Source of the DNA: Hysterangium stoloniferum
Lineage: Eukaryota; Basidiomycota; Agaricomycetes; Hysterangiales; Hysterangiaceae
DNA: 64,000 nt
Direction of reading: 5' to 3'
Assembly (NCBI GenBank): GCA_015178975.1
Contig: WHVD01000028.1
Coordinates: forward strand, 620,001-684,000
The notes beneath the pieces were generated by a model. It had not been told where the DNA came from and ran no database searches. It saw nothing but the letters and a program-made list of their open reading frames with translations. Within the stretch, counting starts at the first letter, position 1. Every line of letters starts with the position of its first letter. Below, piece by piece: positions 11,666 to 22,259 of the stretch. Both the position numbers and the translations under genes were made by a program.

Positions 11666-12474
11666 TATCTAGTGTAACATCACCAATTAGACTTGTTTTA
11701 GGCAGAGGAATCATTGTGGGCTCGGACTGATATTATTCTGCTCATTTTGATATGTTCATGGCAGTCACAGCACTTTCCCATGGCTTCTCATTATCTAAGT
11801 AATAGTGCATCCTTTCTGCTGTCCTGCATTGAGCAGGCAAAGATTCTGTAAATATCCATACAAGTGCAGGCATAGTAGAAAGTTTAGATGGCTCTCATAA
11901 GTACAACACTATACTTGCTTCTGCTTGGACAATATAACTCATACTTTTAGCCAAAGAGAAGGTTCTGTTGACATGATCCACTGTGTTAGCCCCAAATCAC
12001 AGTAGCTCAACAACATAGCAGGCATTCTCACAAGCATCTTTATGTTTACAACACCAATGCAATCCCACGGCAACAGAAACATACCATTCTTCAGCCAATG
12101 CTACCAATGCACATTTGCAACATGCTTCACAAATGCAATGAGGAAAGACATGAGCAATGGATGCAGAGGTTCTTGGTGACATTGATCCCAATACTGGGGC
12201 ACCTCAGTTCATTGGATGATAAGGGGGTGTGCGAAAAGATGTCACAGAAGGCAAAACAATCATTGCTTCACTGTAAGTGGATTGACGTTTATCTTACACT
12301 TCACAGCTTTCCCATTGGTGAATGGAAGTAAGTATGGCAAGCTTGACATGATTGGGAAAGGGGGACCCTCTCGCGTATATCGCATCATTACACCATCCAA
12401 TATGCATCCACAGAGGCTCTCAAGATATCAATGATATCACTAACAATACAACACACATACAGAGGGTTCATCAA
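11666..12474. other. Intergenic, possible decayed coding on minus strand
   Basis: A minus-strand frame (12191-11997) is Cys-rich and faintly ankyrin-like, but stops interrupt its continuation. I cannot assign it. It may be a decayed 3' extension of the ankyrin gene. Confidence 0.25.
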
Positions 12475-14259
12475 TTACATTGACCCCGAATCGATCGAGG
12501 TATACTTTCTTTTTATGAAAATGAGAATATTCATATATAAGGCCAAGAAGGCTAGCCTGAACATGAACACATCTTCTGCATCAAGACTCGCTCCATTATC
12601 ACTGAGGTATTTCAGAACCTCGATGTGCCCCACCCCCGATGCTGCAATCAGTGCTCACTCTCTGTCCTGTCCTAAACGAGAATATACAGATTTAAGGACA
12701 AAAAGGCCAAGCTGAACATGAACACACCTTCTGCATCAAGACTCACTCCTTTATCACGAAGGTATTTCACAACCCCGATGTGCCCCGCCCCTGATGCTTC
12801 AACCAGCACTCAATCTCCGTCCCGTCCCAAATGAGAATATACATATTATACATATTTAAGGACAATAAGGCCAGGCTGAACATGAACACACCTGCGGCAT
12901 CAATGCTTGCTCCTTTATCACCAAGGTATTTCACAACCTCAATGTGCCCCCCCCCCATGATGCTGCAACCAGCGCTCGATCTCTGTCTCATTCTAAACGA
13001 GAATATACAGATTTAAGGACAATATGGCCCGGCTGAACATTAACACACCTTCTGCATCAAGACTCGCTCCTTTATCACCAAGGTATTTCACAACCTCGAT
13101 ATGCCCCGCCCCTGATGCTGCAACCAGTGCTCGATCTCCATCCCGTCCTAAATGAGGATATACAGATTCAAGGACAATAAGTCCAGGCTGAACATGAACA
13201 CACCTTCTGCATCAAGACTCGCTCCTTTATCACCAAGGTATTTCACAACCTCAATGTACCCCGCCCGTGATGCTGCAACCAGTGCTCGATCTCCATCCCG
13301 TTCTAAACAAGAATATACAGATTTAAGGACAAGATAGTCAGGCTGAACATGAACACACCTACGGAATCAAGACTCGTGCCTTTATCACCATGGTATTTCA
13401 CAACCTCAATGTGCCCCCCCCCTGTGATGCTGCAACCAGTGCTCGATCTCCATCCCATCCTAAATGAGAATATACAGATTTAAGGACAAGATGGGCAGGC
13501 TGAACATGAACACACCTGCAGCATCAAGACTCGCACCCTCATCACCAAGGTATTTCACAATCTCGATGTACCCCTCCTGTGATGCTGCAACCAGTGCTCG
13601 ATCTCCATCTGATCCTACCTGACAATATGCAGATTTCAGGACAAGAAGGCTGGGGTGAATATGAACACACCTTTGAGATCGAGACTCACTCCATTGTCAC
13701 TAAGGTATATCACACTCGCAAGGTCTCCTTTCTTTGAGACTGCAAGCAGTGCGGAGCCAAGATATTCTCCTGTGTAATTCCAGTTAATGTTGAGTCACTT
13801 TTAGAAACATTGCTCACCTTTGTCCCTGCCAGTTTCATTTCGTCCAACCAATATCCTTACCATTTCACCTCTCCCCCATTCTGCCAGAAACTTGAGAGCT
13901 GTTGTTTCAAAACCATTTATACCTTCATATGAATCCCACTTTTTAAAGTCATTGTTCTGGCAATACCTCACTTACTCAGTGCTGCAGCGGTAGCATAGGT
14001 AGCTCTATAGTTCACCAAGAATTCCACGACCTCAAGATCGCCCTCCTTCACAGCTGCTACAACTGCAGTCACACCCCTCTGATCTAGCCCAGCCTCTCCA
14101 GATAGATACAAATATGGGCAGGAGCAAAGTCATACCTTTTGCATTGATAGGCACACCTCTGTCAATCAGATTCTTGAAATCCCTGACTTTACCTTCCATT
14201 ATAACATTTTGCAACTCCTCTTCCAACTTCCATTCACCTTTCATCTGCTTTTGAATCAT
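12475..14259 (-). pseudogene. Ankyrin-repeat gene, one repeat per exon, partly broken
   Basis: Starts MIQKQMKGEWKLEEELQNVI at 14259. Exon 1 ends at 14136 and a 57-nt intron (14079-14135) leads to exon 2 (14078-13976). Further exons each encode one ~33-residue ankyrin repeat. Seven downstream exons are near copies (core GAGHIEVVKYLGDKGASLDA) separated by near-identical ~57-nt introns starting GTGTGTTCATGTTCAGC, giving units of 155-157 bp (one of 164). Two copies (near 12950 and 13425) have G runs lengthened by 2 nt, which would shift the frame. In the last repeat the donor GT has become AT (near 12573), so it reads through to a stop at 12475-12477. Ankyrin arrays mediate protein binding; the partner is unknown. 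The gene follows the membrane-protein gene on the same strand after 12 nt. Confidence 0.65.
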
Positions 14260-14271
14260 TGTTTCTTGCCA

Positions 14272-15405
14272 TCACAAAAAACTTTCCAAAACATCACGTA
14301 GAGGGACAAGGAGGAGCAGCATTGCAAGTATTTGCCCAAATGTCCAAGTTAATTCTCCCGGTTCCTGCATTGATTGGTTCCTCTGAATAGTGGCTTCTGT
14401 ATCAATGATAAATATGACATTGATCACTGCAGGAAATAGCAGGCAGAGAGAAATGGAAAAAGTACTATAATTTTTCTGTTCCCTGTGACTAGGATACTGA
14501 AGTGAGAACAGGGACACAAGAATGGTGAAACTGCTGTTGGTAGGAAGGGCTGCGTCGTATTTGCAATTGAATTTAATGTAGAAGAGAAGTACGAGACTAA
14601 TTGGAGTGATAACATTGAGTATTGGAACGAGAACGAGAGTGTAAATGCAGATGGAGAAGCCACGTAGGCTGTTTGATGTAAGTGGAACTGCGTGACCTAG
14701 AACGACACTGGCTGGAGATGTTAAACAGGGAGGATTTGGAGCCACACCAAAAGTGGTAGGATCACTCACTCCAGAGACAGATTCCGACACTGGCCATAAG
14801 TGACAGGTGGATGATGCCAAGAAAGATCATGAATTCATCGGGAGGCTCTTGCTGCGCCTTGTCCTTATCTGAGGTGTCGATCCCTTCCAAAGAGAGAGAA
14901 ACTTGCAAATCCGTCTTGTGTAAATTTGCGATTCCTCCTCAATGCGTGAAGGCTGCCCTTCGACGTCCAGAGGTTGCATGACCATATTACTACTCCCTTT
15001 GAACCCTCGGAAAAATTCACAAAATATGCCACACCAGAATCGCCCTTGCAAGCTTTTGCAGGAGAGACTGGTTTTGTGGTGAATGTAGAGCAAAAGGTAG
15101 ATGAATAGATTGGTGTTGTTCATCCAACTCAAGTTGAGGATGATAGTGGCATGGAAGGAGGTGATCTGTTGAGTCACAGCCTCAAAGATTGCTAAGATTA
15201 GGATGGCAAGAGCGGTGATGAAAATTGTCGAGGCCTGGGTTTTGACAGAAGAAAGTTCATCGACTGTGACTTCACCATTGGAGATGGCGTAGAAGGCGGG
15301 TAGAAAGCTCATGAGATTCTGAGCGTAGATGGCGACGCATACTCCTATACTGGAGATGTCTGGATTTGCTGGAAGGCAGATTTGGGACCCCCCATTGGAC
15401 GACAT
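14272..15405 (-). pseudogene. Multi-pass membrane protein gene with frame breaks
   Basis: Begins MSSNGGSQICLPANPDISSI. The N-terminal part (15405-14827) holds the NPDISxIGV and LSWMNNTN signatures and two or three hydrophobic segments. The C-terminal part (14820-14272) has further hydrophobic segments and ends in FGQILAMLLLLVPLRDVLES. This arrangement matches, from memory, a family of uncharacterised membrane proteins common in mushroom-forming fungi; its function is not known to me. The two halves are in different frames: the reading passes through a third frame (about 14880-14777, ending near a GICLWS segment) before SDPTTFG, so at least two indels or unrecognised introns are needed. Confidence 0.55.
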
Positions 15406-18400
15406 GAATGCTGGGTGAAGGATAGTATGGCGCCGGAGTGATCAGCCTTAATTTTGAATTACCAGTGTTGGTGCAACCCATGAGTGGTAGCCTTTTAGGT
15501 TGTACTTTTTGTAGAAGACTGCAGATGATTTTGTAGATGACTTTGGTGGTTTTCTGGAAAATTTCACAGTTTTTGTAGAAAACATTTAGTTCCGGCAGCT
15601 TTTCTATTCAGATTTTAGGCGTATACCTTCAGGTTTATTTAAAGAGGGTCTCAGGTATTATGAGTTTTGTGTAACAGGTCAAACAAAAGAGGGGCTTCTT
15701 CAGTCAATTGGTACCAGTCCGCATGTCGGCAGTCTGTTCACAAAGGACCATGGGAAAGTGCCGCACAGGGTGTCGCGACTGCCACGAACACCTCAAGATA
15801 CCCTCAAATATGCACTTCACTAGTATAAAATAGATATAGTTTGTATATATTCTTCATAATATATCAATCTGCCTACTGGGGCTCTATTAACCTACTTTAG
15901 ACTGGGTTTTAATGTTTAAAATTGTGAATTAGCCCTTTGTTTAAGAGAATATATCATTTAAAGTGGTATTTTGAGTATTACCATTCAAAATATAGCTATG
16001 TTGTAGTTTGAAACCAAACTGTATAATCGCGGCAATTGTCCACTTTTCCCAGCACCCCTCACAGCAGTGCACAGCACCCACAGAGTGAGATTCAATGTCG
16101 GAGTTTGAAAATTATTCGATCCTCGATAGTCAACCTCTGCAATTCCTGAGCCAAACCATACTATATTTTTTGGTGACCCTCTGATCAGCTTCTCTATTCA
16201 TCCAGTATTATTGAGGATTGTTTCTTTCCAGTTATTCCACACTTTTGTAAGAGTTTTGGGAATCTCTTGCTTTGGAAAGGTACTATCCTTTCTCTTAGAT
16301 AGCTGTCTCTTTTTCTTCCTTTTTATAGCTTGCTTGTGATTAAGTTGGGAGTACTTGGCTGATGGATCAAGACTATTAAGTCAAAACTTGCAAAATTCTA
16401 GTTTGCTGTAGCCTTGTACCTCTTTTACTTATACAGTGTGAGTGGCTTAGACTCTAGACTCTAAGATGTAGGTGTTATATATTTTATCACTTTGTTTCTC
16501 TGTTTAACCTTTAAGGGACATCAGTCAAACAGTAGAGGACTGGATCCTTTAACTTTAACTCAAGATTTTTATGATGTCATTGTTTTGATAACATATGATT
16601 TACTGCTAGCTCTAAACCCTAGAATTAGCATATCTTAACCCTAACTAGCTAGGTGGCATTGCCATAGTAATCCCATGGAAACCAGCAGAGTCATGGATAT
16701 ATACTAATAAGGTGTCTCTAACCTTTGTAGTATGTAATCTGCCTTGTCTCCTTGATTACATATTAAGGGAAATGACTCATTGACTAGTCATATCAAAAAG
16801 GCTGTGTACAAACTATGAGTAGGGATGATCTATGACTCAGATACATAGTCATAGCTGGTTGGATAACTCTAAATCCACCTATGAGTCAAGTATAGGAAAT
16901 ACTGACTCATTCTCCCAGTCACATTACTTAGGAAGCAGGATCCTGAACTAGTATAAATACAGGCTCAAATCATGTATTTACATTATCATTCAATATCATA
17001 TCACTTACTCATTTAGCTACATTAGCCTACCAGGTCCACACATTGTGCTTAAGTTGAGTACTCTCTTTGCCAATTTGTTGACCATTTTGTTTCTTTGAGT
17101 TAAGCTTTCTCCTCAGAAAAGAGACATGGACATGTAGTTGAATAAAAGTGGATACTGAATTAATTGACAAAATTCCTACATACAGATTAATTTGAATTTG
17201 AATCTGCTTTCTCAAACTACACTACTTAACTCAAGTAAAAAGAGTTTACAAGTACACTAAATAGTAATAATACATTACAGTAGGTCTAGTCTTTATCTCC
17301 TTTTTACATTTTAATACTATCCAGAGATGTATATAAGCTTTAAATCCTTATACTATCTTGTGATGAATTCTCTGCTGGTAAAATCTCATATCAGAAGTAC
17401 CATCTATGAATACATTGGATCCCTGTAGATGTGTAATTTGGAACTCTGGGCTTACTGGATCACTAAAACTGCTTACTAGACTTTCTGAAATTTATTCAGT
17501 TATTGCTTTTATTTTGGAATTGTCTGTCTTATTTCTCTAATGGTATATTATCATAATACTTTTTGAACTGATTCTAATATACTATTTATATAGTTTCTAT
17601 TCTATCATTTTCACAAATTATTTGGATTTCATTCCAGGCCTTGTAATGTATTAGCCTTATTTCAATATTATTTTCTGGAAAAAGGAGTCCAATGCTCAAT
17701 CAAAATGTGCAAATACTCAATTCACTGCAAGGTAAAATAATTTAAGTATTTGATATTAATCAGTGGCAGCCTTAATAGACTTAGAACCCCTGAAGTCAAG
17801 AGTTTACTTGAATATATGCACCCTACTTTGCAAAGAAGGTTTTGAGAGCTGCTTGTGCAAGCTTGTTCTTTTTCTGTGATAACAACTACTAAAATAAGAA
17901 TAACAATTTACTGATTCCAAAGCTAGATGTAACTTCAATGCTAGCTAGTTTATATATATTTTATACTATTTGCCAAACAGTAAAAATATTTATAAACGGG
18001 TCAAAAGATTAGATATAGAATAAAACACTATTTGGCTAATATATGCTTTATTTACACTAACCTACAGGGTCTACTGTGATACTAACTTATCAGGATCTTA
18101 ATGTAGTCTTAATGATTCTGAAGAATATTCTCAGTATTTAACTATAAGCCAAACCAGGAGAAATTAGAATTATATTCTAATTTCAAACAATAAAACAACA
18201 ATTTATTTATTACTTGGTTGATAGCCAACAACTCTAACCGAGGTGGCAACGGATTCCAACAACTTAAATAGAAGTTAGAAAAAGTAATAAAGCCAGCTAC
18301 TCAATTAAGAGGTGGCAAGGGGGAACAAAAGTCAACAACTCAGATTGAGGTGACAAGGGGAACAAAGATCAGTCAACAACTCAGATTGAGGTGACAAGGG

Positions 18401-18752
18401 ATCTTATTGGGCCAACAACTCTGATAGAGGTGGCAAGGGTTTCCAACAGCTCTGATAGAGGTGGAATTAGAAGTCCAACTGCCCAGATTGGGGTGGATTA
18501 GGCTGCTTGCTGCAGTGACACACAGATGTGGTGTAAATGGGTTGATAACATTGGTTGTATTTCATGGCTGGAGCAGAGCTCCATATATACACTGAGATCT
18601 GAGACATTTAGAGACATATTGAACTTTATTTCTATCCTATTTTAGCTATTTTACTTGGAATGTTTTAGACATTTCCGCCATTCTCTACTGTAGCATACAT
18701 GATGACATAATGTATGACATAATATTCCCAGATGACATAACATATGATATAA
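15406..18752. other. AT-rich non-coding region with decayed ~45-bp repeats
   Basis: No gene seen in 3.3 kb. Between 18220 and 18500 there are about six diverged copies of a CAACAACTCAGATTGAGGTG-type unit. The AT-rich composition and lack of open frames suggest an old, mutated repeat. 18700-18752, next to the following element, contains GACATAATGTATGACATAA, which recurs just beyond that element cluster at 28290. Confidence 0.45.
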
Positions 18753-19604
18753 CAAGGCTGTGACCCGTGGGGGGCAAGCCCCCACCATGCTACCACCCCA
18801 CAACTTTACTCGGTCACTGTGTGACCTGGTGGGTCAATTATCTATGACCATGTCATATTGAGGACTTCTACATTCCAGCTTCTCATTTATTCTCATTCAG
18901 AGACTTATTTTTAAAGTGCTTAAATTTTAAATTGTATGCATTATATACTTTTGTAAATTCACTGAACCTAAAAAACATAAGTCAGTCTCTTTTTGGAACC
19001 TTGTTGAATACTTACTCATGGATCAATAATAACATCCTTAAGCACTATATGTATATTTGGCTTGGAATAGCATTTTCATTCTTCCTCAATTTTTTTCTCT
19101 TGAAGTGTCAGGTGTTTTGTTCCACATTGGACTTCCATATGGCTGTGAGTGTCCTTCCCATGTCATATTGGGAACTTCTGCAGATTCTAGCTCCCCATTT
19201 ATTCTCCCCATACTCATACCCCACTTTCCTTCCATTCCACTCATCCATCTGTCGTTTAGTATATATTATTGTCTTGTATTCTACTTATAACATTGTTCAG
19301 ACCCCTATGTGTATTTTCAACCTACATAGCAACACACCCACTCTCTATCTCAGTTCTGTTCTAATGACATTCTATTATTCCTTGCATCACTTCATCTTAT
19401 TATTTGCCATCTCAGAATATTCATCTTTTTTTTGTTGTCTTGTATTCCTCTTCTTAAATATCCAGTTCTGTTTCCCAAATTCCTTTGTTCTGTGAATATC
19501 GAATCTCCACTTTCAGCTCTGTGCTTCCATTTATTTTAGTATACATAAAACATGATGTACACTACTATCCTTCAGTTTGAATATTGATTTACACAAAATA
19601 CTCA

Positions 19605-19870
19605 TGTAGAATCCCACTCTCATCTTTAGAGGTGTATGCAATAATACCTTCATGTGCTGTTCATACTGCTTAATCCTTTTGCTAGTGTCTGCCAGACTGA
19701 GACTTATGACCCTTTTTGACCTTAGCCTCTGAACCCCCATTTACAGCTACATTTTTAGAATCCCCCTCTCATGTTTAGAAGCTGATGGAATAATACCTTC
19801 AAAGTATTGTTCATACTGCTTAATCCTTTTGCTGGTGTCTGGCCAGACTGAGACTTACTCCCTTTGCAAG
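19605..19870. repeat. Imperfect ~147-bp tandem duplication
   Basis: Two copies (about 19612-19720 and 19759-19865) share TTCATACTGCTTAATCCTTT and CCAGACTGAGACTTA at the same spacing. Confidence 0.7.
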
Positions 19871-20189
19871 CTTAGCCATGGAGCCCAATTTATAACTACA
19901 GTAAGTGTCATTATATGTACTTCCTGGTACATTATGTACTTTGTTGCCTGTTTTGAAGTACTGGAGCATCTGACAGTTTTGTGCAGGGTGGAACATGCTG
20001 AAGTCTAAGCTCCACTTCTCTTTAGTAACTGGAATTTTTCCCATTTTGTCCCACTCTTAACACTTCCCTCTAATACATACATCCACTTTGGGAAAACCTT
20101 TTGTAATTATGGAGAATTGAGCAATTCCACAGTTTGCTTGCATTTGGTCAGTTGGTACTTCATTTTTGATTCAAGTAGTTGAAGTGATT

Positions 20190-20376
20190 GGTTTTTGAAT
20201 TGGTTGCAATTATTTGCTTTGATTGGAAATTTCCCTTTTTATTTTGACTTGATGTATTTTATTTTGATTTTTCTGATTTCCTTTTATTTTGAAGCATTTT
20301 ATTGTCATTTAATATTGTCATTTAATTTTGATTTATTCTATTCTATTCTATTCTATTTTATTTTATTTTGATTCGA
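20190..20376. repeat. AT-rich D tract
   Basis: Degenerate TTTTATTTTGATTTATT repeats directly before the E array, as in the other units. Confidence 0.75.
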
Positions 20377-20384
20377 AAAAGGTG

Positions 20385-21735
20385 TGGGAGCAAGATAGGG
20401 AGAGAAGGAACAGGAAAAGAGGAGGCTGATCAGAGTGGGATGGAGTGAGAAGAAAAGGGCACATGCACCTCCTGGAGGAAAGAGACAGGGGGCCAGTCAG
20501 AGGAGGGAGAGACGGAAATGGTACACGCACTGGCTGGAGGAGCGGATCAGAGGAGGATGGAGAGAGAAGGAAAGGGGACATGTACCACCTGGAGGAAAGA
20601 GAGAGGAAGCCAGTGAGAGCAGGACAGAGAGAGAAGGAAAGGGGACACACACTGGCTGGAGGAAAGAGAGAGGAGGACAGTCAGAGGAGGACAAAGAGAG
20701 AAGGAAAGGGTAGTACACCCACCTCCGGGAGGAAAGAGAGAGGAGGCTGGTCAGAGGAGGACAGAGACGGAAACAGAAATGGGACACGCACCGGCTGGAG
20801 GAAAGAGAGGACGAAGAAAGAAGGAAATGGTAAGTACACTGGCTGAAAGAAAGAGAGAGGAGGCCGGTCAGAGGAGGACAAAGAGAGAAGGGAAGGGTAC
20901 ATGCACTGGCTGGAGAAAAGAGAGAGAAGGAAACGGTGCTTGCACATGCTGGAGGAAGAGAGGAGGCCAGTCAGAGGAGGACAAAGAGAAAGGAAAAGGG
21001 ACACGCACATCCTGGAGGAAAGAGAGGAGGCCAATCAGAGGAGGACGGAGGAAGAAGGAAACGATACACGTACCACCTGGAGGAAAGAGCGAGGAGGCCG
21101 GTCAGAGGAGGATGGAGAGAGAAGGATAGGGTACACGCACCATCTGGAGGAAAGAAAGAGAGGCTGCTCAGAGGAGAATGAAGAGAGAAGGAATGGGGAC
21201 ACGCACCGGCTGGAGGAAAGAGAGAGGGCTGATCAGAGGAGGACGAAGAGAGAAGGGAAGGGTAGACACACTGGAGGAGGATAGAGAGAGCAGGAAAGGG
21301 AACGCGCACCACCTGCAGCAAAGATAACAGGATCACAGGAACACGGAGGAAGAAAGAAAGGGTACACACACTACCTGGAGGAAAGAGAGGGCCAATCAGA
21401 GGAGGACGGAGATAGAAGGAAAGGGAACGCTTACCGGCTGGAGGAAAGAGAGGAGGCCAGTCAGAGGAGGATGGAGAGAGAGGGAAAGGGAACGTGCACC
21501 GGCTGGAGGACAGAGAGGAGGCCGATCAGAGGAGGACAGAAAGAAGGAAAGGGAACACGTACTGGGTGGAGGAAAGAGGAGGCCCATCCCTAAACCCTAA
21601 ACCCTAAGGGCAGGTACGCACCGACAGGAAGAAAAGAGAGGGGAGGTAAGTACCGACTGGAGGAAAAGGGAGGGGAGGTCGATCAGAGGAGGAGGGAGAG
21701 AGACGGAAGGAATACACGCACCAACTGGAGGGGCC
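20385..21735. repeat. GA-rich E satellite, ~66-bp unit
   Basis: About 20 diverged copies of a unit containing GAGGCCGATCAGAGGAGGAC, GAGAGAAGGAAAGGG, ACACGCACC and GGCTGGAGGAAAGAGAG. Most spacing is a multiple of 3, so long frames stay open on both strands; I do not regard them as genes. Copies of E recur at 44941, 57519 and 61948. Confidence 0.9.
21588..21607. repeat. Interstitial telomere-like CCCTAAA repeats
   Basis: Almost three copies of CCCTAAA (TTTAGGG on the other strand) interrupt the E array. TTTAGGG is the plant-type motif; most fungi use TTAGGG. Confidence 0.7.
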
Positions 21736-22030
21736 GATCAGAGCAGGGTGCGCCCAATCGGGCACAAACGGGCACAGCGCGTTGCGAACAGGCGCGGCAC
21801 GTGCGCGCGTTGGCAAACGGAACACACTTTGCCGGTTTCTGCCCGAGTGGGCGGGCAGGCATGTGCCCGTGGATGGGAGTGGGTACGTGGTGGATGGGAG
21901 TGGGTGCACGGTGGATGGGTGCGCGGTGGATGGGAGTGGGTGCGTCGTGGATGGGCGTGCGGTGGATGGGTGCGCGGTGGATGGGTGCGTGGATGGGTGC
22001 GTTGTGGATGGGTGCGCCGTGGATACACGC
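21736..22030. repeat. F0 block and 15-bp F minisatellite (GGTGGATGGGTGCGC)
   Basis: A GC-rich block with CGGGCACAAACGGGCACAGC and GTGCGCGCGTTGGCAAACGG leads into about 10 copies of GGTGGATGGGTGCGC. The same F0 block precedes F in the unit at 43545-47594. Confidence 0.85.
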
Positions 22031-22259
22031 ACGGGAGGAAAGAGAGATTGCCAAACCAAGCGGTGACAGGCACAACATGTGTGTGACTGTAACACCTAGG
22101 GCTCGCTTCGCTCGCAAAACAGACCGTGGGGGGCCTAGGGCTCGCTTCGCTCGCAGGTGACCGTGGGAAACAGGCTGCTCACTTTGCTCGCAGATGCTGA
22201 CCTAATGCTGACCAATTAGTGACTAAGCAGCGCCCATGGACCCACCGACGTGAATTAAC

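Noticed and set aside
18932-19495. 187-codon hydrophobic ORF
   Set aside because: AT-rich, low-complexity composition, no homologous pattern, inside a repeat unit.
20435-21369. Arg/Glu/Gly-rich and Ser/Leu/Pro-rich ORFs in E satellites (also 45167-46021, 58064-58937, 61922-62783)
   Set aside because: Opposite-strand frames are equally open and monomers vary without codon logic.
21738-22117. His/Thr/Pro-rich ORFs over the F minisatellite (also 46657-47213, 58962-59637, 62870-63401)
   Set aside because: Product of a 15-bp GC-rich repeat.
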